64,000 nt of DNA, from positions 1-64,000 of the forward strand of contig JAFXSM010000018.1 in the NCBI GenBank assembly GCA_017525605.1, in the 5' to 3' direction. This document shows, piece after piece, positions 8,772 through 17,809 of the stretch; position 1 is the stretch's first letter, and every line of letters starts with the position of its first letter. The position numbers were made by a program, and so were the translations under genes. Origin of the DNA: Treponema sp. (GTDB lineage Bacteria; Spirochaetota; Spirochaetia; Treponematales; Treponemataceae). A model generated the notes under the pieces. That model did not search any database. It was not told the origin of the DNA and was given only the letters and a program-made list of their open reading frames with translations.

Positions 8772-10022
8772 ATGGAAAACAAAACTCTTATTGGCTCGGT
8801 TGTCGGCTTTTACAATTCCGTCAGCCTGATTATCAGAATCATCATCGGAATTGCGGTCGGAACTGTTCTCGGTCTCGTCTTTCCTGGCGCAAGCTGGCTC
8901 GCAGTTTTCGGTGATTTGTTCGTCGGTGCATTGAAGGCGATTGCTCCTGTGCTCGTCTTCGCTCTCGTCTCCTCTTCACTCGCAAAAGGCTCGTCGAAAC
9001 TCGACAAAAGATTCGGAATCGTCATCATCCTTTATGTGATTTCGACTCTCCTTGCGTCGTTGATTGCTGTCACCGCGAGTTTTATTTTTCCTGTCTCGAT
9101 AACATTCGCACAGCAGGCTGAAATCACTTCCGCGCCTGCGGGAATCGGTCAGGTTCTCAAGAACCTTCTCGTGAATGCCGTGTCGAACCCTGTCGATGCA
9201 ATCGTCCGCGCGAACTATATCGGCATACTCGTCTGGGCAAGCATTTTCGGTCTTGCTGTGAAAAATTTCACTTCGGAAAGCACTTGCGCGATGTTCATTG
9301 AGGTCGCTCAGGGCGTTTCACAGATTGTCCGCTGGATAATTAACCTTGCGCCGTTCGGAATTCTAGGGCTTGTCTTCACGACTGTCTCCACAAACGGTCT
9401 TTCGATTTTCACGAATTATGGAAAGCTTCTTGCGGTTCTCGTCGGCTCGATGCTCGTCATGTTCTTCATCGTCTCGCCGATGATCGTCGCAATCACTCTC
9501 AAGCGGAATCCATACCCGCTCGTCTTGAGATGCCTTCGCGAAAGCGGAATAACGGCGTTCTTCACCAGAAGCTCTGCCGCGAACATTCCTGTGAACATGG
9601 AGTTGTGCAAGAAACTCGGTCTTGACGAGAATATGTATTCCGTTTCGATTCCGCTCGGCGCAACAATCAACATGGACGGTGCCGCAATCACGATTGCCGT
9701 CATGACTCTCGCGGCCGCAAACACTCTCGGAATCAGCGTCGATATACCGACCGCGCTTATACTCTGCGTTCTTGCAACTCTCGGTGCCTGCGGTGCTTCC
9801 GGTGTCGCCGGCGGTTCGCTGCTCCTCATTCCGCTTGCGTGCTCGCTTTTCGGAATCCCGAACGACATCGCAATGCAGGTTGTCGCTGTCGGCTTCATCA
9901 TCGGAGTCGTTCAGGACAGCATGGAAACTGCGCTCAACTCTGCGAGCGACGTGATTTTCACAGCGACTGCTGAATTCTACACGTGGAAGAAAGAGGGAAG
10001 GACGCTGCCGGAGAAGTTTTAG
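8772..10022 (+). CDS. sstT: Dicarboxylate/amino acid:cation symporter, SstT-like serine/threonine transporter
   Basis: This 416-residue polytopic inner-membrane protein couples amino-acid uptake to sodium. Family blocks include RIIIGIAVGTVLGLVFPGA, APVLVFALVSSSLA, FFTRSSAANIPVNM, PLGATINMDGAAITIAVMTL and GGSLLLIPLACSLFGIPNDI. The ending QDSMETALNSASDVIFTATAE is more like SstT than GltP or DctA, so serine/threonine with sodium is the likely substrate pair. An in-frame ATG at 8727 would add 15 residues without family similarity, so 8772 is preferred. No clear Shine-Dalgarno site is visible. A strong bidirectional terminator follows. Confidence 0.85.
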   Translation: MENKTLIGSVVGFYNSVSLIIRIIIGIAVGTVLGLVFPGASWLAVFGDLFVGALKAIAPVLVFALVSSSLAKGSSKLDKRFGIVIILYVISTLLASLIAVTASFIFPVSITFAQQAEITSAPAGIGQVLKNLLVNAVSNPVDAIVRANYIGILVWASIFGLAVKNFTSESTCAMFIEVAQGVSQIVRWIINLAPFGILGLVFTTVSTNGLSIFTNYGKLLAVLVGSMLVMFFIVSPMIVAITLKRNPYPLVLRCLRESGITAFFTRSSAANIPVNMELCKKLGLDENMYSVSIPLGATINMDGAAITIAVMTLAAANTLGISVDIPTALILCVLATLGACGASGVAGGSLLLIPLACSLFGIPNDIAMQVVAVGFIIGVVQDSMETALNSASDVIFTATAEFYTWKKEGRTLPEKF

Positions 10023-10065
10023 GTGAGGTATACGCACACTTTGTGCATATCTGAATTGTGAAAAA

Positions 10066-10100
10066 ACCTGTCCGAATTCGCTTTCGAACAGGTCTTTTTT
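10066..10100. terminator. Bidirectional terminator between sstT and the lipase gene
   Basis: ACCTGTCCGAA pairs with TTCGAACAGGT (one bulge). It has A's on the left and T's on the right, so it gives a U tract on either strand. A second hairpin, ATTCCGA/TCGGAAT, lies at 10103-10123. Confidence 0.75.
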
Positions 10101-10160
10101 GAGATTCCGAAAAGAAATCGGAATGTCGCGTTTTCTTCTATAAATATTGTAGCTTTGTTT

Positions 10161-11699
10161 TTACTCCGGCAGATTTTCCGCAAGAATCGTGTAGCACGGG
10201 GCAGAGTGCGAGTATGCGAATCCTGTCGCGTTCGATGCCATTTTCAGAAGCGCAATCGAGTGAACCGGCTGGAATCCCGTGCACATCGTCATGACGAATT
10301 CCGTGGCTTTCTCCGTGCTGACTGACGCAAGGCAGATTGACATTACGAGCGTGTTCAGGAAGAACTGCGGGCGGAATGTTCCTGAAAGCACGTATTTCTG
10401 AGTTCCGCTGTCCTGTGCAACTGCGAAAGTGCTGTACGGGTCGTAGTATTCAACTCCGAATCCGTAGCCCTGAAGATAAGCGAGTTTTGTATTTGCTTCT
10501 TCTTCCGTGTCAAAAGACAGTTTGAACACGTTTGATGCTGCTGTCGATGCGTCCGTCAGCTTGTACAAATCGGCACGGTCGGTCGCGACTGATTCGAGGT
10601 AGCTTGTATCCTGACCGTTTGCGGAAACGTAAGAAGAGACGAGCGGAATCTTGTTTTTCCAATGCGCAGTGTACGATGAAGCGATGCTGCCTTTCTTGTC
10701 CGTTCCGTATCTTGTGAAACCCCATTTTCCAAGCGGAAGCTCCGTCACGAGGTCGTCTTCGTTGATGATGTTGAAAATCGTCTTGTATGATGACGCGTTT
10801 TCGTTTGTCGTCGTTCGGGGCGTTGCGAATGTGTATGCGAACGATTTCCAGTTTTCGTCGTCCTCGTAGATTTTTCCGAGAATGTTCGCGATTGCAGCTC
10901 CTCGTGAGTGCCCTGTCAGAAGTATGATTTTCTCTGCTTCGGAATCTTCTTTTTCGGAAACGTATGAATTGAATTTTTCGTTGAGCCTTTTTGCCGCAAG
11001 CGCGAATCCTTTGTGCTCCGTCGCGAATGATGTTGCGAGCGCAGTGTAGTTTGCTGTTGATTCAGCCTGAACGCTTGCCGTGTCTGTTATTCCGACTTTC
11101 GTCGCAACCGCAATTGAATGTGTTGCAGAAAGCGTCGCATAAGTTGTGCCTGAAAAATCGCCTACGTCAAAGTTGCTTTGCCACTGTGCCTGTCCGCTTG
11201 AACCTTGAACTGCCATCGTGAAAATCTGATATTTTTTGTCGCCGGAAGTTACGGTTTTGTTTGCGAAAACCGCGCTCGTCAAATCGTCTTTGTCCGAAAG
11301 ATAATCTTCTGCAGAAAGCTTGATTTCAGTCACGTCTTCAAAGGCGAAATTCTTGTAGAGCGTCGTGTTGTCGTATGCGCTTACAGGATTCGTCTCTGAC
11401 GTTTTCATGCTGACTTTTGCTGTGTCGTAGCAGTCGAACGCAAGCGCGCACGCGAAGTTCGCGATTTCCTTTGAGTACGATTCGTTTGTTGAATTTATCA
11501 GCATCGAGTCCGAATATGTGAATGTCGTGTCGTAGCTCAAAACGTTCGTTCCGAGCATGAAATTCACAGTGGCGTTGTTAAGCTCGTAATTGTAGTCGCT
11601 CTCGTCGTCCGCGCAGGAAAAAAGGGCGAGCGAAAGAAGCGTCGCCCCCGCCAAAGCCAAAATTGATTTTTTCATTGAATTTCTAGTTGATTTCCTCAT
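10161..11699 (-). CDS. Lipoprotein with a class 3 lipase-like alpha/beta hydrolase domain
   Basis: The N-terminus MRKSTRNSMKKSILALAGAT leads into LLSLALFSC, a lipoprotein signal with a spirochaete-type lipobox. Around residue 265 the nucleophile elbow GHSRGAAIANILGKIY appears, followed by FATPRTTTNE and NIINEDDLVTELPLGKWGFTRYG. These are typical of lipase class 3 and DUF2974 hydrolases, with the Ser of GHSRG and the Asp of NEDD as catalytic candidates. It is likely anchored to a membrane and acts on ester lipids. The first ATG is used because AAGGA lies 9 bases upstream. The gene begins 30 bases after a FadL-like gene on the same strand, so they probably form a lipid-acquisition operon. Confidence 0.82.
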   Translation of the reverse strand: MRKSTRNSMKKSILALAGATLLSLALFSCADDESDYNYELNNATVNFMLGTNVLSYDTTFTYSDSMLINSTNESYSKEIANFACALAFDCYDTAKVSMKTSETNPVSAYDNTTLYKNFAFEDVTEIKLSAEDYLSDKDDLTSAVFANKTVTSGDKKYQIFTMAVQGSSGQAQWQSNFDVGDFSGTTYATLSATHSIAVATKVGITDTASVQAESTANYTALATSFATEHKGFALAAKRLNEKFNSYVSEKEDSEAEKIILLTGHSRGAAIANILGKIYEDDENWKSFAYTFATPRTTTNENASSYKTIFNIINEDDLVTELPLGKWGFTRYGTDKKGSIASSYTAHWKNKIPLVSSYVSANGQDTSYLESVATDRADLYKLTDASTAASNVFKLSFDTEEEANTKLAYLQGYGFGVEYYDPYSTFAVAQDSGTQKYVLSGTFRPQFFLNTLVMSICLASVSTEKATEFVMTMCTGFQPVHSIALLKMASNATGFAYSHSAPCYTILAENLPE

Positions 11700-11729
11700 T
11701 CTTGTAAATCCTTGTTGAATTCTGATTTG

Positions 11730-13127
11730 CTATTTGCTTGGGAAATGGTATGTCGCTCCGATGCTGAGGTTCGTCACATCCTTGCTGAGCGTTGTCTTGT
11801 TTCCGCTCAAATAATAATCCGTGTCGAAATATTTTGCGAAGAGACCTGCAACCGTGACTGTGAGATTTTCAACCGGGTAGAATTCAATTCCAGTTCCCAC
11901 GCAGAAACTGTCGAGAACCGGGTTGAAAGTGCTGTTCGATGTGTCGTTCGTTCCCTGGTTTCCGTACTGGAGTCCGAGGCTTGCCGAGAACCATTTGCAG
12001 GCTTTGTAATCCGCTCCGACTGCGATTTCCCATGAGTTGTCGTAATAAGTTTCCCCGAGAATTGAATTCTGGTCCGCGAAATAATTGAAGTAATAGTTGA
12101 AGCTCGCGCTTAAGTAAAGCGGTTCCGTTGCCTGCCAGCCTGCGCCGAGATTGAGGGCCGCTGGAAGGTCGGTGTGGAATGTTTTTCCGTCGTAGATTCC
12201 GTAAGCGGATGCGAGTTTTCCTTCGACTTCCTTGACTTTGTATTTTACCGAAGACTTTGACTGGTACTGAACTGCAAGGTCAACGCATTCAATCGGCTTG
12301 TAGTGGATTCCGAAAACTCCGCTGACTGTCCAGCCGTTTGCTTTGTACGAAATTTCGTCGCTGCCGTTTCCAAGTTCATTGAAATATCCGCTAGTGATCG
12401 ACATGAGCTGTTTTCCGTGAACGTATCTGAGTCCCGCCGCAAACGAAAGGTTGTCGAGGAAAAGGTATGACACACCGAGCTGTCCGCCGTAAGTAATCGA
12501 AGTCACATTGAGCGAATGTCCGCCCTGCTGCGCGATTTTCATGAGATAGCTTGCCGCGGTGCTGTATTGCTCTGCCTCCGCCTGCTTTGCGATTTTCGTA
12601 GTTTGAGAGGTTGCCGATGCCGATTCTTCGTATGCCGCTTTTGATTTTTCCATGTACTGTGAAGCAGAATTCGCGAAGAGAAGGGAAGTCGCGCTCGTTC
12701 CTTCCGAATATGTAAGCGAGCCGCCTCCAGCATACACTCCGAAATTTCCGAAAATTGAAAGCCGGCTGAGTTTGTATACCAAGTCGAAGTCAGGGTAGAG
12801 CAGAACTGTCGTCTCGTCGTTCGAATAATAATCCGAAAGTCCGTTGCTAGCGAATTTGTCGCCTGTGTTCAGCTCGTTTCCGTATTCCTTGAACACGAAC
12901 TGGTTTCCTGCCTCAAGAAAAAGCCCTTCTTCCATGAATGCTGTTCCTGCGACGTTGTAATATGAGGCTTCCGGTCTTTTTGCCTCTGAATTTCTGCTCG
13001 GGTTTCTTAGGTAGCCCGTGCTCATGTTCGTTTTGTTTTCCACGCCGCTTGCAAAAATTGCGTTTGAAGAGAGAAGCGCGAACGTGGCCAGCGAAATCAG
13101 TTTCACCGATTTTTTCGATGTTTTCAT
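11730..13127 (-). CDS. FadL/OmpP1-type outer-membrane protein (hydrophobic-compound transporter)
   Basis: A cleavable signal peptide (MKTSKKSVKLISLATFALLS, then SNAIFA) precedes a 440-residue mature part with alternating beta-strand pattern. The region NPSRNSEAKRPEASYYNVAG and FMEEGLFLEAGNQFVFKEYG is the N-terminal plug and first strand of FadL-like proteins. The C-terminus ends TNLSIGATYHFPSK. FadL proteins move long-chain fatty acids and other hydrophobic molecules across the outer membrane; treponemes carry several paralogues. GGAG lies 9 bases before the start. The lipase lipoprotein gene follows after 30 bases, which suggests lipid hydrolysis plus uptake. A symmetric TGACA array lies immediately upstream. 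Confidence 0.85.
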   Translation of the reverse strand: MKTSKKSVKLISLATFALLSSNAIFASGVENKTNMSTGYLRNPSRNSEAKRPEASYYNVAGTAFMEEGLFLEAGNQFVFKEYGNELNTGDKFASNGLSDYYSNDETTVLLYPDFDLVYKLSRLSIFGNFGVYAGGGSLTYSEGTSATSLLFANSASQYMEKSKAAYEESASATSQTTKIAKQAEAEQYSTAASYLMKIAQQGGHSLNVTSITYGGQLGVSYLFLDNLSFAAGLRYVHGKQLMSITSGYFNELGNGSDEISYKANGWTVSGVFGIHYKPIECVDLAVQYQSKSSVKYKVKEVEGKLASAYGIYDGKTFHTDLPAALNLGAGWQATEPLYLSASFNYYFNYFADQNSILGETYYDNSWEIAVGADYKACKWFSASLGLQYGNQGTNDTSNSTFNPVLDSFCVGTGIEFYPVENLTVTVAGLFAKYFDTDYYLSGNKTTLSKDVTNLSIGATYHFPSK

Positions 13128-13157
13128 TCTTTGTTGCTCCGTTATGAATTTTTAGGT

Positions 13158-13188
13158 TGACATTTTGACATTTTTTGTCATTTTGTCA
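13158..13188. promoter_or_regulatory. Symmetric four-site operator (TGACA x2, TGTCA x2)
   Basis: TGACA occurs at 13158-13162 and 13166-13170, and TGTCA at 13176-13180 and 13184-13188. The gaps are 3, 5 and 3 bases, all T. The array is 31 bases before the FadL-like start and in the divergent intergenic region, so it could regulate either side. No regulator is identified. Confidence 0.5.
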
Positions 13189-13297
13189 TAGAAGGTAATG
13201 GCGAATTTTGGAGATTTTTCTCAATTCTTTCTATTTAATTGCATTTTGCGCGGATTTTCCCTGTCAATATTTTTGTAGAAAAAGACTAGAAATTGAG

Positions 13298-13303
13298 TAT
13301 AAT
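13298..13303 (+). promoter_or_regulatory. -10 box of the coiled-coil lipoprotein gene
   Basis: A perfect TATAAT lies 87 bases before the start codon. A weak TTGTAG (13273-13278) is the best -35 candidate, with a long 19-base spacer. Confidence 0.4.
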
Positions 13304-13390
13304 TGATATTTGTTATTTCAAGGGGAAAGAATGCCCTCGAACATATATTTATGTTTATAAAAGAAAAAATAGAAAAAAAGAGGTTGAAAA

Positions 13391-15163
13391 ATGATTTGCA
13401 GAAAGAAAAATGCATTCAAGCTTTTTGCCGCTGTGGCATTGAGCAGTTCGCTTCTTCTTGCTTCGTGCGGTTCTACTGCACAAGTTACGGAGTTGATGGA
13501 GACTATTGAAGCGCAGAAAGTAGAAATCGAAAATCTCGAAATCGAAAGGGATGCTCTTCAGGCTCAGATTGATGCTCTCAATGCGGAAGTTGCGGCTAAA
13601 AACGAGGAGATTGATAATCTCAACAAGGAAATCGAGAATCTCAGAAGCCAGATTGCGTCGCTCGGCTCTGAGAACGAGAGCCTCAAGAAACAGCTTGATG
13701 CGAAAGTTGCCGAGGCTGACAATCTCAAAAAGCAGCTTGACACAAAGAACAATGAGCTTGCAGCGAAAACTACGGAAGCATCTAACCTGAACAAAGAAAT
13801 CGCTTCTCTCAAGAAGGATGCCGAGAACCAGAAGAAAGCTGCCGACGCTGCAAAGAAAGAAGCTGATGCCGCAAAGAAGAGCGCGGACGCTGCAAAGAAG
13901 GATATCGAAACTGCAAAGAAAAATGCTGATGCCCTCAAGAAATCTTCTGACGCACAGGCAAAGGAAATCGCAGACCTCAAGAAGCAGCTTGCAAGCGCAA
14001 ACGCAAATGCCGATGCCGCAAAGCAGCTCGATTCCCTCAAGAAGACTTCCGATGCACAGACAAAAGAAATCACCGACTTGAAAAAGCAGCTTGCCGACGC
14101 GAACAAAGCGCAGTCAAACGCAGCCGCAAAAGACAAGGAAATCGCGGATTTGAAAAAGCAGGTTGCTGACGCGAACAAGGCTCAGTCAACAGCTTCATCT
14201 GCAAAGGACAAGGAAATCGCAGACTTGAAGAAACAGCTTGCCGACGCGAACAAAGCGCAGTCAAACGCAGCCGCAAAAGACAAGGAAATTGCAGACTTGA
14301 AAAAGCAGCTTGCAGATGCAAATTCAACTGCTGACGCTGCAAAGAAGTCCGGCGTTCTCAGCGAATCGCTCAAAAAAGAGAATGATTCGCAGAAGGCACA
14401 GCTTTCCGCAAAGGACAAGGAAATCGCGGATTTGAAAAAGCAGGTTGCCGACGCGAACAAGGCACAGTCAAACACTGCTGCAAAAGACAAGGAAATTGCG
14501 GACTTGAAGAAACAGCTTGCCGACGCGAACAAAGCTCAGTCAAACGCTGCTGCAAAAGACAAGGAAATTGCTGATTTGAAAAAGCAGCTTGCCGACGCGA
14601 ACAAAACTCAGTCAAACACTGCCGCAAAGGACAAGGAAATTGCTGATTTGAAAAAACAGCTTGCCGACGCGAACAAGGCAAAATCAAACACAGCCGCGAA
14701 AGACAAGGAAATCGCAGACCTGAAAAAGCAGCTTGCCGACGCGAACAAGGCGCAGTCAAACGCATCTGCAAAGGACAAAGAAATTGCTGATTTGAAGAAA
14801 CAGCTTGCTGATGCTAACAAGTCGGCAGAAAGCAATGCGAATGCTGCAAAGGATTTGGACAACCTCAGAACTGCTTACGACGAGCTTCGCAAGGCTAAGC
14901 CTCTTCCTGAGCTTGACTTCCCGAACTTCCCTGTCAGCGAGTCTGACCCGCACGTTGTCATCACAAAAGTTCAGGGCGCATACGTCAGCATCGAATGGGA
15001 CGAGGAAGGAAAAATCGTTCAGCTCCCATACTGGTTCTGGCAGAAACTCAACGATTATGACAACAGCGTAGTTTATGTCCGCGACGAGTACGGAAAGCTC
15101 GTTGAGCAGTCAAGAAAGGCTGGACCACTTCCACCGGTTCCTGCTTCTGCAAAGAAAAAATAA
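13391..15163 (+). CDS. Repetitive coiled-coil lipoprotein
   Basis: The signal MICRKKNAFKLFAAVALSSS followed by LLLASC indicates a lipoprotein. Residues about 30-470 are an uninterrupted predicted coiled coil rich in Ala, Lys, Asp, Glu and Leu. They include nine copies of AKDKEIADLKK at a usual spacing of 24 residues. The last 100 residues form a small non-repetitive domain (HVVITKVQGAYVSIEWDEEG, VQLPYWFWQKLNDYDNSVVY). I know no named family for the C-terminal domain. Such a rod could span the periplasm or support the cell envelope. Start chosen by the AGAGG upstream. A tandem repeat and a strong bidirectional terminator follow. Confidence 0.85.
   Translation: MICRKKNAFKLFAAVALSSSLLLASCGSTAQVTELMETIEAQKVEIENLEIERDALQAQIDALNAEVAAKNEEIDNLNKEIENLRSQIASLGSENESLKKQLDAKVAEADNLKKQLDTKNNELAAKTTEASNLNKEIASLKKDAENQKKAADAAKKEADAAKKSADAAKKDIETAKKNADALKKSSDAQAKEIADLKKQLASANANADAAKQLDSLKKTSDAQTKEITDLKKQLADANKAQSNAAAKDKEIADLKKQVADANKAQSTASSAKDKEIADLKKQLADANKAQSNAAAKDKEIADLKKQLADANSTADAAKKSGVLSESLKKENDSQKAQLSAKDKEIADLKKQVADANKAQSNTAAKDKEIADLKKQLADANKAQSNAAAKDKEIADLKKQLADANKTQSNTAAKDKEIADLKKQLADANKAKSNTAAKDKEIADLKKQLADANKAQSNASAKDKEIADLKKQLADANKSAESNANAAKDLDNLRTAYDELRKAKPLPELDFPNFPVSESDPHVVITKVQGAYVSIEWDEEGKIVQLPYWFWQKLNDYDNSVVYVRDEYGKLVEQSRKAGPLPPVPASAKKK
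14090..14820 (+). repeat. Tandem 72-bp repeats inside the coiled-coil lipoprotein gene
   Basis: Nine copies of a unit encoding AKDKEIADLKKQLADANKAQ plus four residues, mostly 72 bp apart. One copy is followed by a non-repeat insertion near 14325-14410 and one unit is 75 bp. Copies differ mainly at third codon positions. Confidence 0.9.
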
Positions 15164-15171
15164 CACTTCGA

Positions 15172-15231
15172 CTACGCTCAGTGACCGCGATTAACGCTCA
15201 GTGAATGCAAATAACATTCTGTGAATGCTGG
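15172..15231. repeat. Three tandem 20-bp repeats with an inverted copy
   Basis: CTACGCTCAGTGACCGCGAT, TAACGCTCAGTGAATGCAAA and TAACATTCTGTGAATGCTGG follow each other without spacers. A partial inverted copy, GGTCAGTGAGCGTTGG, follows at 15232-15247. It is non-coding and lies between a stop codon and a terminator. Confidence 0.7.
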
Positions 15232-15270
15232 TGGTCAGTGAGCGTTGGTGATTCTGTTAGCGAAAAAAAT

Positions 15271-15306
15271 ACCCCGCAAGAGTGAAAAAAGTTCATCTTG
15301 CGGGGT
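15271..15306. terminator. Bidirectional terminator
   Basis: An 11-bp perfect stem (ACCCCGCAAGA/TCTTGCGGGGT) with a 14-base loop sits between the convergent coiled-coil lipoprotein and chemoreceptor genes. Confidence 0.85.
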
Positions 15307-15327
15307 GTTTGATTTTAAATCGTATGA

Positions 15328-17430
15328 TTAAACCGTAAACACGTCGATTTTTTCGCCGATTGCGCGGATTGAGTCGTGGACGTTTACGGAGGTCAGACGC
15401 AAAGATTCGCCAGCGTCCTGGATTCTGTCAGTTCCGATTGAAACTTCCTCCATGTTGCTGCTGATGTTCTGCGTGCTTTCCTGCAACGTCTTGATTTCAG
15501 AAAGAATGAGGTAATTCCCTTCCGACATCTCTTTTGACGCGTTCCGAACTTCGCTCGTGCTGTCGTTCATGTGCTTGAGGGCTTCGCCAATCTGCTTTGA
15601 GCCTTCGTCCTGCTCGTCCATCGCCATTTTAATCTGGAAGACGAGAGTGTCGGTTTCCTTGATTTTGTTTGAAACTGACGTGAATGCCTCGCTCGACTCG
15701 TCGGAAGCTTCGACCACATCTTTGATTGAATCCTTGATTTTCGAAAGCTGCTCTCCGATTGTCTTCGACTGGGCAGATGAAGTTTCCGAGAGCTTTCGGA
15801 TTTCGTCCGCGACGACCGCAAAACCTTTTCCGGCTTCACCGGCATGTGCCGCCTCGATTGCCGCATTCATCGCAAGAAGGTTCGTCTGCGCGGCAATGCT
15901 CAAGATAGCCTGGTTCGCTTCCTGGAGCATCTGCGACTGGTTCTCAATCGAAAGAATCCTGTCGTTCACGTCTTTCTGTGTGTTGAATCCGCGTTCCGCA
16001 TCGACCTGCAAATTCTTGAACGAACTTGCCATCTGCTCGACCGACCTTTTGACCGAGCTGATGTTTCCGATCATCTCCTCAACAGCTGCGGAAGCTTCCT
16101 CAACGCCGGAAGTCTGGGTCTCAATCATGTTTTCGAGAGTCGTGATGCTGCTAGAAATCTGCTGCACCGCGCCGACGGTCTGCGAAACGCTCGCCGTCTG
16201 GTTGAAAATCTGCTGCTTGATGGAGCCGATGCTGGAAGCAATCTGCGTGATTGCGCTCGCCGTGCTTTCCGTCGTTCCGTTCATCACATCTCCGGAAGTC
16301 TTGAGGTTGTCGCGCGCTTTTTTCACCTCGGAAATCGTCTTGTTGATTTCGGAAGAGAATTTGTTGAATTCTTGGACAATCATTCCGAGTTCGTCCCCGG
16401 AATCCGATTCAATCTGCTCCGTCAAATCTCCCTTCGCCATCTTTCCGAACGAATTCTGCAGCGCGTACATCGGTTTCAGCATCTTCCGAATCAGAATCGT
16501 CGCCAAAAGCAGGATTATCAGAGTGATTGACGTTATGAGGGGCACAAGAATCGAAAGTGCCTTGAACATGATGCTGTTGATTACGGAAATGTCGTCCGCC
16601 GCAAAAATCATTCCTTTGACTTCGTTGTTGAGTCCGACAATCGGGGCGTAGACTGCGATGTACCTTTTTCCGCGGATTTCAGTGTACCCGTAATATTCGC
16701 CTCTCTGATAGAGAACTTGGGTGATGACCTCTTTGTTGTCGATTCTCGTTCCGACCAGCGATTTTCCGTTTTCGTCGGAGAGCGTAGTTGCGACACGGAC
16801 GTCGTTGCTGAAAAGCGTGAATTCCGAACCGTAACGCTCTTTTAGGGAGTCCACGGAATTCTGCGCAATCATGTCATATCCTGCGATGACCGCACCTGAA
16901 ATCATGTTCGTGTCGGGATTGCGGATAGGGCAGGCAACCAGAAACGAAAGGTGCCCCGTGGAATCAGGAGTGTCGAATCCTGCGACGATGCTCCCCTGCA
17001 ATGCGTAAGCGGCAAGCGAGATGTTGCCGAAGTCCTTTCCGCGATGCAGCTTGTTTCCCGATGCGACTGTGTTCGAATGCGTTCCGATAATGCTAAGGCA
17101 GTCCAAAGAATGATATTGGTTTTCAGCTTCAAGAATCTGCTGTACATATTCGTAGTCCTGATCAATCATGGCGAGTTTTATGTCCGTGGCATTCGCGATG
17201 CTCTGTACGACGCCCTTCAAGAATTTCTCTTTCTGTGCGATTTCACTGTTCCACCCTGAAACTGAATTTTTTAGTCCGTCCACGGTAGACGTTTTGACAG
17301 CTTTTGCGAAAAGAAACATTGCGACGATTAGTGTCGTAACCGTGCAGACAAAAATTGATGCGGCAAGTGCAATCCTGATTTTGTGGCGCATAGGGAACTT
17401 TACATGCGCGTCTGTAACTTGCGTGTCCAT
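15328..17430 (-). CDS. Transmembrane methyl-accepting chemotaxis protein (Cache sensor, HAMP, signalling domain)
   Basis: This is a 700-residue classic chemoreceptor. A first membrane segment ([20 protein letters not shown]) is followed by a periplasmic Cache-like sensor, about residues 45-285 ([56 protein letters not shown]). A second membrane segment ([20 protein letters not shown]) and a HAMP domain ([20 protein letters not shown]) come next. The signalling tip near residue 530 reads [45 protein letters not shown] lies 7 bases before the start. The ligand cannot be told from sequence. It stands alone and presumably feeds a CheA/CheW pathway encoded elsewhere. Confidence 0.95.
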   Translation of the reverse strand: MDTQVTDAHVKFPMRHKIRIALAASIFVCTVTTLIVAMFLFAKAVKTSTVDGLKNSVSGWNSEIAQKEKFLKGVVQSIANATDIKLAMIDQDYEYVQQILEAENQYHSLDCLSIIGTHSNTVASGNKLHRGKDFGNISLAAYALQGSIVAGFDTPDSTGHLSFLVACPIRNPDTNMISGAVIAGYDMIAQNSVDSLKERYGSEFTLFSNDVRVATTLSDENGKSLVGTRIDNKEVITQVLYQRGEYYGYTEIRGKRYIAVYAPIVGLNNEVKGMIFAADDISVINSIMFKALSILVPLITSITLIILLLATILIRKMLKPMYALQNSFGKMAKGDLTEQIESDSGDELGMIVQEFNKFSSEINKTISEVKKARDNLKTSGDVMNGTTESTASAITQIASSIGSIKQQIFNQTASVSQTVGAVQQISSSITTLENMIETQTSGVEEASAAVEEMIGNISSVKRSVEQMASSFKNLQVDAERGFNTQKDVNDRILSIENQSQMLQEANQAILSIAAQTNLLAMNAAIEAAHAGEAGKGFAVVADEIRKLSETSSAQSKTIGEQLSKIKDSIKDVVEASDESSEAFTSVSNKIKETDTLVFQIKMAMDEQDEGSKQIGEALKHMNDSTSEVRNASKEMSEGNYLILSEIKTLQESTQNISSNMEEVSIGTDRIQDAGESLRLTSVNVHDSIRAIGEKIDVFTV

Positions 17431-17626
17431 AAAGAAACTCCTTCGAGCGAAAATAAAAAACTTTAGTCAAAAAAAGCTAATTTTGAAGAAAAAATAACAA
17501 AACGCAATTGAATCTATCTGAATAAAATCTCAAAAATCTCTAATTTTTTTTGCAACTTTCGCTTGCCAGGTGCGAATGCGTCCTAAGCGATTGTGAAGTG
17601 GATGCAAGCGTTCACGGCACGGCTGA

Positions 17627-17809
17627 CGCCGTACCTTCACTGGTGGCGAGGAAATTGAAATTTTGTCGGAAGAAGAATATTGGTCTTCAACGGAAAACGG
17701 AGATTCTGCGGCATTCTTCCAGATTTTTGATGAAGATGGAGAACAAGACGATACCACAAAAACACACGAATACGCCGTGTTTGTAGTCCGCGAATGGAAA
17801 AAATCATAA
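17627..17809 (+). pseudogene. C-terminal remnant of a DUF1566/Lcl-type domain gene
   Basis: Frame 2, after an in-frame TGA at 17624, encodes GGEEIEILSEEEYWSSTENG, then DSAAFFQIFDEDGEQDD and EYAVFVVREW before TAA at 17807. The YWSSTE block followed by a closing VR is typical of the C-terminal end of DUF1566/Lcl domain proteins. No start codon or N-terminal part exists upstream, so this is a 5'-truncated fragment. Its stop overlaps the ATG of the next gene (TAATG), as would be seen in a coupled operon whose first gene was lost. Confidence 0.5.

Noticed and set aside
14090-14820. Regular repeats that might suggest a CRISPR array
   Set aside because: They are in-frame 72-bp coding repeats without unique spacers; no cas genes are present.
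15172-15231. Short tandem repeats as a mini-CRISPR
   Set aside because: The 20-bp units are contiguous with no spacers.
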